From: an uncultured Oscillospiraceae bacterium
GTDB lineage: Bacteria > Bacillota > Clostridia > Oscillospirales > Acutalibacteraceae
Reading direction: 5' to 3'
DNA: 64,000 nucleotides
Assembly: GCA_959601025.1 (NCBI GenBank)
Contig: CAUGOD010000008.1
Span: 25,956-89,955 of the forward strand
Shown here one piece after another: positions 43,345 to 55,515 of the stretch. The translations under genes and the position numbers were made by a program. The notes beneath the pieces are model-generated. The model did not search any database, had not been told where the DNA came from, and saw nothing but the letters and a program-made list of their open reading frames with translations. How positions within the stretch are numbered: the first letter of the stretch is position 1; the number at the start of each line of letters is the position of its first letter.

Positions 43345-45342
43345 GTGGCGATTGAAAATGGGAACAACGAAAGCAAAGAGATGGAGAAGGAGCTTCTGGA
43401 AAGCGAGATTGAGCAGGCGGGGGTAGTGGATGAAACCACCCCGTACGACGCCAATCAGATTCAGGTGCTGGAGGGGCTGGAGGCCGTCCGCAAGCGTCCG
43501 GGCATGTACATTGGCTCGACCGGGCCGAAGGGATTGCATCATCTGGTATACGAGATCGTGGACAACTCCATTGACGAGGCGCTGGCCGGCTACTGCACGC
43601 ATATTGAGGTGGACATCCTGCCCGGGGACGTGATTTCGGTACGGGACAACGGCCGCGGCATCCCGGTGGATATGAACGAGAAGCTGGGTCTCCCCGCCGT
43701 TACGGTGGTGCTGACCATGCTACACGCCGGCGGCAAATTCGGCGGCAGCGGCTATAAGGTTTCCGGCGGCCTGCACGGCGTGGGCTCCTCGGTGGTGAAC
43801 GCCCTGTCCGAGTGGCTGGAGGTCGAAATTTCCCGGGAAGGCAAGGTGTTTGCCCAGCGGTTCGAACGGGGCGTTCCGGTGAACGACCTGACGGTGATTG
43901 GCGCGTCCGACCACGACGGCACCCTGATCCGCTTCAAGGCGGACGCTGAAATCTTCACCGATACCACCGAATATGAATTCGACGTTCTTCAGAAACGTCT
44001 GAGGGAGCAGGCCTTCCTGAACGCAGGGCTGACCATCCAGCTCAACGATCTGCGCAGCGCGGAAACTCCCGTACGGGAAGAATACTGCTATGAAGGCGGC
44101 ATCTCCTCCTTTGTGGAATTTATGAATAAAGCGCGCGGCCACGCCGTACTCCATCCGGAAGTGGTGCATATCGCCGTGAAGGATGGGGATTCCATCGCTG
44201 AGGTGGCTTTGCAGTATAACGACAGCTATAACGAGAATATCGTCTCCTTCGCCAACAACATCCACACGGTGGACGGCGGCACCCACGAGACCGCCTTTAA
44301 AACCGCCATCACCCGTATCTTTAACGACTACGCCCGCAAGCATGGGATGCTGAAGGATAACGACGCCGGCCTGAAGGGCGACGACGTGCGGGAGGGTCTG
44401 ACGGCGGTTATCAGCGTGAAGCTCAAGGATGCGCAGTTTGAAGGGCAGACCAAGGCAAAATTGGGAAATACCGCGATGGGTACCTTAGTCAACACCCTGA
44501 TGAATGAAAAGCTGATCCCCTTTCTGGAGGAAAATCCACAGGTGGCCCGCGGGGTATTGGAAAAGTCCATCAACGCCGCCCGGGTCCGGGAGGCGGCCCA
44601 GAGGGCGAGGGAGCTGGCCCGGAAAAAGAGCGGTCTTGCCTCCACCCGGATGCCGGAAAAGCTGGCCGATTGTATCTGGAACGACAGTGATCGTACCGAG
44701 CTGTACATCGTCGAGGGCGACTCGGCAGGCGGTTCCGCCATTCAAGGGCGGGATCGGAACTTCCAGGCTATTCTTCCCCTGTGGGGCAAGATGCTGAATG
44801 TGGAAAAGGCGCGGCTGGACAAGGTATACGGCAACGAAAAGCTGGTGCCGATCGTAATCGCGCTGGGCTGTGGGATCGGGGACGATTTTGACATCTCCAA
44901 GCTGCGGTACGGCAAGGTCATTATTATGGCCGACGCCGACGTCGACGGTTCCCATATCCGCACTCTGCTGCTGACTTTCTTTTTCCGGTATATGCGGCCG
45001 CTGGTGGACGAGGGACATGTGTATATCGCCCAGCCGCCTCTGTTCAAGGTATCCAAAGGCAAGCAGGTTCGATACGCTTTCTCGGATGAGGAGAGGGATA
45101 AATATATCGCCGAGTTTGGCGGGAATGCCGATATCCAGCGGTATAAGGGCCTTGGTGAAATGGACCCGGAGCAGCTGTGGGAGACCACGATGGATCCGGC
45201 CTTCCGCACCATGCTGAAGGTGGAGCTGGAGGACGCGGCCGCCGCGGACGAGGCTTTCACCATTCTGATGGGGGACAAGGTGGAGCCCCGAAAGGAATTT
45301 ATCGAGAAAAACGCCAAATATGTGATGAATCTGGATATTTAA
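43345..45342 (+). CDS. gyrB: DNA gyrase subunit B
   Basis: 665 residues from the GTG at 43345, nine bases after GGAGG; earlier in-frame starts lack a site. GHKL ATPase motifs EIVDNSIDEALAG, DNGRGIP and GGLHGVGSSVVNALS; the Toprim part has EGDSAGGSA and MADADVDGSHIRTLLLTF; the C-terminus has QRYKGLGEMDPEQLWETTMDP. With GyrA it introduces negative supercoils. The stretch 43828-43839 (ATTTCCCGGGAA) resembles a Noc-binding site. Five membrane-protein genes follow before gyrA. Confidence 0.98.
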   Translation: MAIENGNNESKEMEKELLESEIEQAGVVDETTPYDANQIQVLEGLEAVRKRPGMYIGSTGPKGLHHLVYEIVDNSIDEALAGYCTHIEVDILPGDVISVRDNGRGIPVDMNEKLGLPAVTVVLTMLHAGGKFGGSGYKVSGGLHGVGSSVVNALSEWLEVEISREGKVFAQRFERGVPVNDLTVIGASDHDGTLIRFKADAEIFTDTTEYEFDVLQKRLREQAFLNAGLTIQLNDLRSAETPVREEYCYEGGISSFVEFMNKARGHAVLHPEVVHIAVKDGDSIAEVALQYNDSYNENIVSFANNIHTVDGGTHETAFKTAITRIFNDYARKHGMLKDNDAGLKGDDVREGLTAVISVKLKDAQFEGQTKAKLGNTAMGTLVNTLMNEKLIPFLEENPQVARGVLEKSINAARVREAAQRARELARKKSGLASTRMPEKLADCIWNDSDRTELYIVEGDSAGGSAIQGRDRNFQAILPLWGKMLNVEKARLDKVYGNEKLVPIVIALGCGIGDDFDISKLRYGKVIIMADADVDGSHIRTLLLTFFFRYMRPLVDEGHVYIAQPPLFKVSKGKQVRYAFSDEERDKYIAEFGGNADIQRYKGLGEMDPEQLWETTMDPAFRTMLKVELEDAAAADEAFTILMGDKVEPRKEFIEKNAKYVMNLDI

Positions 45343-45358
45343 GGAGAACGGACAGCCG

Positions 45359-45874
45359 ATGGACGAGCATACCGAAGCCCCACTTCTCCAGCTGCGGATA
45401 CGACTGGAGGAACCGGAAATCTATGCCTGCCTGATGCGGGGAACCCATCGGGCGGGAAAGGTGCGGAATGGGATTCAGTCGGCGTTCCTGCTCCTCGTTG
45501 CGGCGAATTGCATCGCGGCGTTCCTGCTGGATGAAAAGAAAGACCCCATGCCCCTGGTCCTTACGGGGATCGCCCTGCTGGTTCTGGCGGCGATCTGGCT
45601 TACGCCGCCCTTCCGGATGAAGCATGAAGCCCGGCAGCTCGCGGAACGGGGAGAGGAAATCCAGCTTGCGCTGTATGCGGAAACGGCGGTTTTCGGCCGG
45701 GAACGGAAAACCGCCGTGCCGTACGGCGAATGCCGCGCGACGGTCGGGGATTCCCTGCTGGTGCTGGAGATCGGCCGCGAGCTGGTCGGCGTCCCCCGTC
45801 GGGCGACTGACGAAGCGGGCTGGGCGCTTTTGATGGAAAAATTCCGTGCGGAGATGAAAAAGAACAAAGATTGA
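45359..45874 (+). CDS. YcxB-like membrane protein 1
   Basis: 171 residues, first of five related genes between gyrB and gyrA. Two adjacent membrane helices (about 40-56 and 65-82) are followed by a cytosolic beta-rich YcxB-like domain: ALYAETAVFGRERKTAVPYGECRATVGDSLLVLEIGRELVGVPRRA. Function of the family is unknown. AAGGAG site 16 bases after gyrB, so probably in the gyrB transcript. Confidence 0.7.
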   Translation: MDEHTEAPLLQLRIRLEEPEIYACLMRGTHRAGKVRNGIQSAFLLLVAANCIAAFLLDEKKDPMPLVLTGIALLVLAAIWLTPPFRMKHEARQLAERGEEIQLALYAETAVFGRERKTAVPYGECRATVGDSLLVLEIGRELVGVPRRATDEAGWALLMEKFRAEMKKNKD

Positions 45875-45928
45875 ATGTTGGGCGGCGCCGCGACAAGCGG
45901 TATCGCCCTTGGTTGGGAGGAATCGCCG

Positions 45929-46495
45929 ATGTCCAGGGAAAATGAACCGAAGGCGCGTTTCGCTCTGCCGGTAACGGCGGAGGAATATGCGGCGGCTTCC
46001 CTGTTGGCCGCCCGGCGAAAGGGTTCTCTGCGGGGCCTGCCCTTCTTCGTGGTGGGCGCCGCCGTACTGCTGGCGCTGGGGCTTTGTTTTTTTGATGGGA
46101 CGCGCTTCACCTTTTTTTCGGTGGTGGTGCCTCTGTTTCTTTGTCTGTGCTGTCCGGCCCTGCTTTTGTATATTTTTTGGCTGGAGCCGCAGCGTCTCCG
46201 CCGCCGCGCCGCGGAGGATTATGAAACCTACCGTTCCCTGCTGGGAGAAGCGGAGCTGCTGCTTTACGCCGATTATGCGGTGACCCAAACGCCATCGCTT
46301 TCTCTGCATGACCAATACGCGCTGATCGGGGAATGCATCGAAACGCCGGAGTTCCTCGTTTTCGTGCGGGAATCGGAGCGGCTGCTGATTCTCCCCAAGC
46401 GCTGCCTACCGCCGGAGAGACGGGAGGAGTTGCTGGACTTTCTGCGGACGGTGTTTATCCGCCGCCGTCATGTGATGCGGAACTGGATTTTCTGA
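45929..46495 (+). CDS. YcxB-like membrane protein 2
   Basis: 188 residues from the ATG at 45929 (GGGAGGAAT site); the frame's first ATG at 45881 region has no site. Same layout as the preceding gene: N-terminal PVTAEEYAAASLL, two helices (about 35-80), then LLLYADYAVTQTPSLSLHDQYALIGECIETPEFLVFVRESERLLILPKRCLPPERREELLDFL, which is the clearest YcxB-type C-terminal domain of the cluster. Function unknown. Confidence 0.75.
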   Translation: MSRENEPKARFALPVTAEEYAAASLLAARRKGSLRGLPFFVVGAAVLLALGLCFFDGTRFTFFSVVVPLFLCLCCPALLLYIFWLEPQRLRRRAAEDYETYRSLLGEAELLLYADYAVTQTPSLSLHDQYALIGECIETPEFLVFVRESERLLILPKRCLPPERREELLDFLRTVFIRRRHVMRNWIF

Positions 46496-46543
46496 CAAAC
46501 AGCGGAAATATAACGCATGAAAAGGAAGAAAGGAGCCGCCGTG

Positions 46544-47077
46544 ATGGATTCTATGCCGGAGCTTTCCCTGAGCGTTCTGGTCACGAGAGAAGAATACTGC
46601 GAAGCCGCTGCGGAGCATCGGCGCGTAGCCGGCCGCGGACAGGGGAAGGCCCTGCTTGCCGCCGGCGCGGTTCTGACGGCGCTCGGAGTCGCCGGGGTTT
46701 TCTTCGGCGGACGGATATCGCTTTCCTTTTCGGCGGCGTTCAGTCTGATCATACTGGGACTTTTTCTGGTCTGCTACAACGGGGTGTTTGCCCCTATGTT
46801 TGCCCGGGCCGCCGCCGCCCGGGAATATGATCGGAACGAAGACCTTCGCTTCGCCACCGCCTATCGGTTTTCCGGGGAGATGGTAATGGTGAAAAACGGA
46901 CGGATGGAAGGTTCCCTCCCGCTGGCCCTTATCACGGAATGGACCGAAACGCCGTCTCTTTTTCTGGTCACATATGGCCGGGAATTCCGCTTTGCCATCC
47001 CCAAGAGGCTGCTCGGGCCGGGACAGGAGGAACAGCTGCGTTCCCGTTTACCGAAAAAGCCGTCTGGAAAAAAATAG
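46544..47077 (+). CDS. YcxB-like membrane protein 3
   Basis: 177 residues from the ATG at 46544, which follows AAAGGAG; an ATG at 46517 lacks a site. Layout repeats: SVLVTREEYCEAAAEHR, two helices (about 35-80), then ATAYRFSGEMVMVKNGRMEGSLPLALITEWTETPSLFLVTYGREFRFAIPKRLLGPGQEEQLRSRL. Divergent in sequence from its neighbours but clearly of the same plan. Function unknown. Confidence 0.72.
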   Translation: MDSMPELSLSVLVTREEYCEAAAEHRRVAGRGQGKALLAAGAVLTALGVAGVFFGGRISLSFSAAFSLIILGLFLVCYNGVFAPMFARAAAAREYDRNEDLRFATAYRFSGEMVMVKNGRMEGSLPLALITEWTETPSLFLVTYGREFRFAIPKRLLGPGQEEQLRSRLPKKPSGKK

Positions 47078-47145
47078 CATAGACTATATGGAAAATTAGC
47101 ACAGTGCCGAGCGAAAAATTTCTCTGTGGGAAAGGAGGACGGCAT

Positions 47146-48462
47146 ATGGACGACAGCAACCGGAAGCTTTCATCCGCTGGGGAAAATCTGTCGGATTTGA
47201 CCACAAATAAAGAACCGAAGTACGATTCCGGCAAGGAAGCGGCCGACAATATTTCGGCGGTTTCGGCTGAAAGGAAGGAAACGCCGACGGACGCTCCGCC
47301 GTTTTCCGGCGACGCGCCGAATTCCATGCCGGACGCTTTTCCGCCGGACGACGGCTGTATCGCCGCCTTTCCGGCGGACCTGAACCGGGAGGAATATATC
47401 CGCTTCAACGAGGAAGTGTCCCGCACCTCCGGCCTGCTTCGTTTCCGAAAAGGGCAGATTATCCTGTTCGCCGTGATGGCGGTTCTCAGCTTGGGGATGA
47501 TGATCCTGGACGGCGTGCTGGCCCGCACGGTGGATCCGGTGCTGGCGCTGCTGGTCGTTTTTCTCGCAGTATCGGGCGTACTCCTTTTTTACGGGATACC
47601 GCGCTATGTGCGGAAAACCGCGGAAAAGGCTTATGACCAGAGCATGCTGAACGGATACTCTTATTATGGCTTGATCCGGGTATACCCCGACCGAGTGGAG
47701 AAGGAAGGGGAGAACCGGACGACCATCCTATTGAGGGAAAACGCCGTTTATATCGAAACCCGGGATATGATGATCCTGCTCGCGCCGAATACCCCGGCAA
47801 TCGTTCTGACGGCTCGTTGCCTGACGCCGGCGGATGCGGACGGAGTGCGCCGCGCGGTGCTTCCCGGCGTTCCCCTTCCGCGGCAGAAGCTGACGGAACG
47901 GATGGTTCCGCTGGCCGACCGGCCTATCCCGCCGCCGGAAAAAGCGGAGGCGGAGGAACAGGAAACCGAGCTGTTTGCGCTGGACGTGGACTATACCAAG
48001 GAAGAATTTGTGAAAATTGTCACCGACACCGCGCTTCGCTCCTACCTGAAAATGCTGCCGATCTACAGCGGGCTGTCCCTGCTCGCGGGACTGATCTTCG
48101 GTCTGATGAACGGCCTTGGCGTCGGGATCGCGTCTTTTTTGCTGATTTCCGGGGTGCTGTTCGCCCTGAACGTCTTGACCGCGCGGGGAAAAGCGGTCCG
48201 AGCCTACGATAGTATGCCGGAGGGAAGCGAGCGAATCCGGGTTGGATTTTCCGAGCAGGGGCTGACGGTCCGTTCCGCCCGGCCGGGGGAATCTCTTCGC
48301 TTTGTCTGGAAGGCGATCAACCGGGCGGTGGAGAGACCGGACAGCGTGGAATTTTATACGCCGACATCCTTTCTGCGCATCCCCAAACGGTGTATTCCGC
48401 AGATGGAAGAGCTGAAAACGCTGGTGGATGCGCACGTTCAGCCCAAAACAGGCCGGAAATAA
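47146..48462 (+). CDS. YcxB-like membrane protein 4 (double module)
   Basis: 438 residues from the ATG at 47146 (AAAGGAGGA site). An acidic, disordered N-terminus of about 70 residues is followed by two complete modules: NREEYIRFNEEVSR plus two helices plus the beta domain ending IVLTARCLTPADADGVRRAVL, then TKEEFVKIVTDTAL plus two helices plus a second beta domain ending FLRIPKRCIPQMEELKTLV. It looks like an internal duplication or fusion of two cluster members. Function unknown. Confidence 0.75.
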   Translation: MDDSNRKLSSAGENLSDLTTNKEPKYDSGKEAADNISAVSAERKETPTDAPPFSGDAPNSMPDAFPPDDGCIAAFPADLNREEYIRFNEEVSRTSGLLRFRKGQIILFAVMAVLSLGMMILDGVLARTVDPVLALLVVFLAVSGVLLFYGIPRYVRKTAEKAYDQSMLNGYSYYGLIRVYPDRVEKEGENRTTILLRENAVYIETRDMMILLAPNTPAIVLTARCLTPADADGVRRAVLPGVPLPRQKLTERMVPLADRPIPPPEKAEAEEQETELFALDVDYTKEEFVKIVTDTALRSYLKMLPIYSGLSLLAGLIFGLMNGLGVGIASFLLISGVLFALNVLTARGKAVRAYDSMPEGSERIRVGFSEQGLTVRSARPGESLRFVWKAINRAVERPDSVEFYTPTSFLRIPKRCIPQMEELKTLVDAHVQPKTGRK

Positions 48463-48510
48463 ACCGATGGGAAAAACGGCTGTTTTTGTCCAATGAAAGG
48501 GGGATTTCTG

Positions 48511-49698
48511 ATGCTGCAAGCCACTTCCGGTTATCCAAATCCAGCCGGCCCGGCCGGTTCCCCGGCGGGAGGCGCGCCCTATGCTGGAAATCCGTCTGTT
48601 CCGGCCGCTCCAGTGCCAACGCCTGACCAGCCGCTTTCCGTACTCGGCGGTCGAAGGCTGAGCGAGGCGGAACGGTGGAGTCTTCGGAAGCTGTTGCAGG
48701 GCCTGGGAACCGCGATGGGTATTCTTACGTCTGTTCTTACCGTCCTTGTCGCCCTGATGATGCTTCTCGCCTTGTCCGAAAGCCGGTATTTCCTTCAGGG
48801 CGGTATTTTTCTTCTGATCGGGCTGCTCCTTTTTGGGGTTGGCATAGGGCTTTATCAATGGCGGTATCGCCGCCTTCTGGACAAAGCGATCCATTTAAAC
48901 GAGGGGGAAAGCGAAGACCGGGCGGTGGAAATCTATGCCGACCGGATCGTATCGATTTCGGCCGACCGGCGGCTGACCATCCCCTTTTCCGAGATACAGA
49001 AAGCCGTTGAAACGCCGGAAATGTTTCTGTTTTATGACCGGCACGGCCGCTTTATCGTTTTGCGTGGGGCGGATCTGACTCCCTTCGACGCCCAGCGGGT
49101 ACGGGAGATCGTCTGGCCCCGGATTTTGGGCGTCCGGAAGGAGTGGAAGGGGTATCTGCTCCCACGGCTGCAGAAGCCGCTTCCCATCCCGGTTTTTGAA
49201 TGGGAAATCCCGATGAAACCGGTTTCCGCCCGGCGTGGTGTGACTCGGCTGCGGGAATACGGCCCCTTTCTTCTATCCACCCTTCCTCTTTTCGCCGCCC
49301 TGGGAATCATTATTGGGACAGGGGTGGCCGACGAATACTGGATAACGCCCAGCTATGCGGCGGATACGCTGCTGTTCGGGCTGATGATTCTGGCCGGGGC
49401 TGCCCTGTTAATGGGCGGGCTTTTCGCCGCTGTCCTGCAGGCCAGGAAAGCGCGGTGGAAAAGGGAAGGAGAGCTTTCTCTCCTCGTCGACTTGGCGGGT
49501 TCCTGCTGTCTCGTCGGAAACCGGCGGTTTATGATGCGGTTCCCCAAGGAAAACCGGACGATACGGAGGACCCGGAAGGGCGCGGAAATCTGGTTCTGCG
49601 GGAGCGGAAAAACGGGAGCAAAGGGAAAAAAAGCGTGGGTCGCGACCCTTTCGGCGAAGGAGCTTCCTCCCGCCGTGCTGGAGGAATTTTTAAAGTAA
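48511..49698 (+). CDS. YcxB-like membrane protein 5 (double module)
   Basis: 395 residues from the ATG at 48511 (AAAGGGGGA site). A Pro/Gly/Ala-rich head of about 45 residues is followed by two modules of helix pair plus beta domain: IYADRIVSISADRRLTIPFSEIQKAVETPEMFLFYDRHGRFIVLRGADLTPFDAQRVREI, and a second, more decayed one ending ATLSAKELPPAVLEEFLK. Like gene 4 it is a tandem duplication. Last member before gyrA. Function unknown. Confidence 0.72.
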   Translation: MLQATSGYPNPAGPAGSPAGGAPYAGNPSVPAAPVPTPDQPLSVLGGRRLSEAERWSLRKLLQGLGTAMGILTSVLTVLVALMMLLALSESRYFLQGGIFLLIGLLLFGVGIGLYQWRYRRLLDKAIHLNEGESEDRAVEIYADRIVSISADRRLTIPFSEIQKAVETPEMFLFYDRHGRFIVLRGADLTPFDAQRVREIVWPRILGVRKEWKGYLLPRLQKPLPIPVFEWEIPMKPVSARRGVTRLREYGPFLLSTLPLFAALGIIIGTGVADEYWITPSYAADTLLFGLMILAGAALLMGGLFAAVLQARKARWKREGELSLLVDLAGSCCLVGNRRFMMRFPKENRTIRRTRKGAEIWFCGSGKTGAKGKKAWVATLSAKELPPAVLEEFLK

Positions 49699-49805
49699 AC
49701 GGCGCAGGCCGGAAATAGTAAAAAATCCGGACGGACGATCCGCGGCAACGCCGTCCGGTGAAAATAGGACAGCAATACAATGTCTGCGGAGAAATGGGGC
49801 TGACC

Positions 49806-52322
<2,517 letters not shown>

Positions 52323-52352
52323 CGACGATTACGGGAAACGGAGGAACCAACG

Positions 52353-52937
52353 ATGCGTACAGGCTCAACGATTTGTAAAATCGCGATGTGGGTCGCCCTG
52401 GTGATATATACTTTTTTCCAAGCAATGGCGATTTACGGCATCCAAACCGGGAACAACGCCAGCCTGATTGCGGCCGGGCGGGCGGACGAGGTTTACAGCG
52501 TCCTGCCGCTGCTCTGCGTTACGCTGCTGATGATTTTGTCCGCTGTGCTCTTTACCGTCTGGAAGAAGCGGCGTTATGTCGGGATTGCCGCCGCATTGAT
52601 CGCCGCGGTTGCCATCGTGGTGATTTCCCTGGATCTCAGCCGCGCATTCCCTGTGCGGATTTCCTCCTATGATACCGATCCGGGGCTGAGCACCTGGAAA
52701 ATGATCTGGCGGCACGCGGGAATGGCGATTGTGCCGCTGTTCATGATTCCCGCCTGGCTGCTGGAGCGGGCGGCCTCCAAAGGGGAGGAATTCCGGCGCT
52801 CCCTTGCCAAGGAACCGACCTACGATCTGTCGGGCGCGGCGATTTTTGCTGACGAAGGCGGGGCCCCGAAGGAAGAGGGCCGCCGGCTGAAGCGCTCCCT
52901 GCGGAAAAAAGCGCAGAAAGATGCGGAAAAGGAGTAA
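52353..52937 (+). CDS. Small membrane protein of unknown function
   Basis: 194 residues, not recognised. Four hydrophobic helices (about 8-30, 48-68, 74-94, 120-140) and a Lys/Glu-rich cytosolic tail of about 50 residues. The GGAGGAA site lies 30 bases after gyrA, so it may be co-transcribed. It does not share the YcxB module of the genes before gyrA. Confidence 0.6.
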   Translation: MRTGSTICKIAMWVALVIYTFFQAMAIYGIQTGNNASLIAAGRADEVYSVLPLLCVTLLMILSAVLFTVWKKRRYVGIAAALIAAVAIVVISLDLSRAFPVRISSYDTDPGLSTWKMIWRHAGMAIVPLFMIPAWLLERAASKGEEFRRSLAKEPTYDLSGAAIFADEGGAPKEEGRRLKRSLRKKAQKDAEKE

Positions 52938-52995
52938 AGGGGTAAAGGGCCCCGGAATCAGCGGCGTTCCCTCCCGTCCCCGTCTTGGCGAGACC

Positions 52996-53024
52996 TTGCC
53001 AAGAGAAAAGGATTGTGCTACACT
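52996..53024 (+). promoter_or_regulatory. Promoter of yebC
   Basis: TTGCCA (52996-53001), 17-base spacer, extended -10 TGC-TACACT (53019-53024). Confidence 0.7.
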
Positions 53025-53126
53025 AAAAAGGCTTTCCGTTTCATAGCGCGGTACGCGGGCGGAAATCAAAAGGAGCATTCCGGGCGTCTCCCGGTGTATT
53101 TTAAGACGAAAGGGCTGTTAACCTCC

Positions 53127-53870
53127 ATGTCGGGACATTCCAAATGGAATAATATCAAACGAAAAAAGGAGAAAACCGACGGCCAAAAGGCCAAGATTTT
53201 CACTAAGATGGGCCGTGAAATCGCCGTCGCCGTAAAAGAAGGCGGCAGTGGGGATCCGGCCAGCAACTCCAAGCTGAAGGACGCGATCGCCAAAGCCAAG
53301 GCCAACAACGTGCCGAACGACAACATCGAACGGATCATCAAAAAGGCGGTCGGCGAGGGAAACGCGGATAATTACGAAGCGATCCAGTATGAGGGATACG
53401 GTCCCAGCGGCATCGCCGTGATCGTCGAGACGCTGACCGATAACCGCAACCGCACCGCAGGCGACCTGCGTCATTATTTCGACAAATGCGGCGGCAACCT
53501 CGGAATGACCGGCTGCGTGGGCTATATGTTCCAGCAAAAGGGCATCCTTGTGATCGAGGCCGAGGGGCTGGAGGAAGACAAGGTAATGGAGGACGCGCTG
53601 GAAGCGGGCGCCTCGGACTTTTCCACCGACGGCGACGTGTTTGAAATTGCGACCGACCCCGCCGATTTTTCCGGCGTGCGGGACGATCTGGAGGCAAAGG
53701 GCTACGCCTTCGTTTCGGCGGAAATTGAACAGGTCCCCGACGTTTATAACCAGATTGAAGACCCTGAAGCGGTCAAGAAGATGGAAAAGCTGCTGGACAT
53801 GCTGGACGATAATGACGATGTGCAGAGCGTCTGGCATAACTGGGACCGGCCCGACGAGGAAGAGGATTGA
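53127..53870 (+). CDS. yebC: YebC/TACO1-family protein
   Basis: 247 residues from the ATG at 53127 giving the universal start MSGHSKWNNIKRKKEKTDGQKAKIFTK. The rest matches the family over its full length (GGSGDPASNSKLKDAIAKAKANNVPNDNIERIIKKA, and YEGYGPSGIAVIVETLTDNRNRTA). Members help ribosomes through proline-rich stretches and some were described as transcription regulators. Own promoter and terminator. Confidence 0.96.
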   Translation: MSGHSKWNNIKRKKEKTDGQKAKIFTKMGREIAVAVKEGGSGDPASNSKLKDAIAKAKANNVPNDNIERIIKKAVGEGNADNYEAIQYEGYGPSGIAVIVETLTDNRNRTAGDLRHYFDKCGGNLGMTGCVGYMFQQKGILVIEAEGLEEDKVMEDALEAGASDFSTDGDVFEIATDPADFSGVRDDLEAKGYAFVSAEIEQVPDVYNQIEDPEAVKKMEKLLDMLDDNDDVQSVWHNWDRPDEEED

Positions 53871-53901
53871 GTCCTGACGGGCGCGCTGTCGGGGATTCCG
53901 G

Positions 53902-53942
53902 GAAGCTGCTGCAGAATGCACCCCGCATTTTGCAGCAGCTTC
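53902..53942 (+). terminator. Terminator of yebC
   Basis: GAAGCTGCTGCA and its complement TGCAGCAGCTTC around a smaller inner stem, followed by TTTT. Confidence 0.8.
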
Positions 53943-54064
53943 TTTTGAAGCGTTCAGACTTTTGAAAGGGAAAAATGCCAATTGGTTTCAAAGCCGGGAT
54001 TTCCTGTGGCATTGCGGCGGCTGTTTTTTAGATACATATTGTATTATATTGGGGTGAATATACA

Positions 54065-55441
54065 ATGAATAATATTCCTTCCGTGATTGCGGCGATCTCC
54101 ACCCCACTGGCGCCGGCTGGGCTGGGGGTGATCCGCCTTTCCGGCGAAGGGGCGGCAGCGCTGGCCGACCGGGTATTCCGCCCTGCCGGCCGGGGTAAGT
54201 CGCTTGGCGCGCTGCCCGGCTATACCGCTCTTTACGGCACGGTATACGACGCGGAGGGAGATATTGACGAATGCGTGGCGCTGGTGTTCCGCGCCCCTCA
54301 TAGCTATACCGGGGAAGAGGTTGTGGAGCTGTCCTGCCACGGGGGATTGTATCTGCTGCGCCGCGCCCTGCGGGCAGTTCTGGACGCAGGAGCCCGCTCG
54401 GCGGAAGCCGGGGAATTCACCCGACGCGCTTTTTTGAACGGGAAGCTGGACCTTACCCGGGCCGAGGCGGTGATGGATCTGATCGCCGCGAATGGAAGGC
54501 TGGCGGCTAAAACCGCTCTCGCTGCAAGGGAAGGGGTGGTATTCCAGAGGTTGGAGGAGGTTAAGCGCCTTCTGCTGGGGACAGCGGCCAATCTATCCGC
54601 CTTTGTGGATTATCCGGACGACGACATCCCTGAGTTGACGCCGGAGAAGCTCCGCCCGCAGCTCGCCGCCGCCCGGGACAGCGTGGCAGGACTGCTTGCT
54701 ACCTTTGACGCCGGCCGGGTGATTCGGGAAGGGATCGACACCGTAATCGTCGGCAGTCCGAATGTCGGCAAATCCACCCTGATGAACTTGCTTGCCGGCT
54801 GTGAACGCAGCATTGTGACCCCTATCGCTGGCACCACACGGGATATCGTGGAGGAGACCATACGCTTGGGAGACGTGCTGCTTCGGCTGGCGGATACGGC
54901 GGGTATCCATTCCACGGAGGATGAGGTGGAAAGCATCGGCGTTCGCCGGGCGAAATCCCGGATGGAAACCGCCGCTTTGGTGCTCGCGGTCTTTGACGGT
55001 TCCCGTCCCCTGACGGCGGACGACCGACGGATGGCGGAAGCGGCGGCCGGGCCAAATGCCATTGCCATCATCAACAAGTCGGATTTGGGATTGAAAATTA
55101 ACGAGGAGTATATATCTTCATTATTTAAACGAAAAGTAGTGATTGCAGCGAGGGAAGGCGACGGTCTGGCAGCCCTGGAGGAAGCGGTATTGGACGCCGT
55201 AGGGCTTCAGGGAATGGACGGGACCGAGCCGCTGCTGGCGAACGAAAGGCAGCGCCGCTGCGCCGCCCTTTGCCTTGACTGTTTGAACGAAGCGCTCGGC
55301 GCGCTGGAGGCGGGGATGACGCTGGACGCGGTGGAGGTCAGCATCGACGGCGCGATTTCCGCGATCCTGGAGCTGACCGGTGAACGCGCCACCGAAGCCG
55401 TGGTGGACGAGGTGTTTGCCCGTTTCTGTGTAGGGAAGTAG
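54065..55441 (+). CDS. mnmE: tRNA uridine-5-carboxymethylaminomethyl modification GTPase MnmE
   Basis: 458 residues. N-terminal folate-binding part (TPLAPAGLGVIRLSG), helical domain, GTPase inserted with G1 GSPNVGKSTLMNLL, G2/G3 AGTTRDIVEE and DTAGI, G4 NKSD, and the catalytic end FARFCVGK (usually FCIGK). With MnmG it modifies U34 of tRNAs. It starts the plus-strand group mnmE-mnmG-rsmG, about 17 kb beyond dnaA rather than behind jag. Confidence 0.97.
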   Translation: MNNIPSVIAAISTPLAPAGLGVIRLSGEGAAALADRVFRPAGRGKSLGALPGYTALYGTVYDAEGDIDECVALVFRAPHSYTGEEVVELSCHGGLYLLRRALRAVLDAGARSAEAGEFTRRAFLNGKLDLTRAEAVMDLIAANGRLAAKTALAAREGVVFQRLEEVKRLLLGTAANLSAFVDYPDDDIPELTPEKLRPQLAAARDSVAGLLATFDAGRVIREGIDTVIVGSPNVGKSTLMNLLAGCERSIVTPIAGTTRDIVEETIRLGDVLLRLADTAGIHSTEDEVESIGVRRAKSRMETAALVLAVFDGSRPLTADDRRMAEAAAGPNAIAIINKSDLGLKINEEYISSLFKRKVVIAAREGDGLAALEEAVLDAVGLQGMDGTEPLLANERQRRCAALCLDCLNEALGALEAGMTLDAVEVSIDGAISAILELTGERATEAVVDEVFARFCVGK

Positions 55442-55515
55442 CCGTCAGTTAAGCGGGGAATGGAAAGTAAAAAAACCGTCGAATGGCGATGAGAGAAAAG
55501 GGAATGGACGGGACC

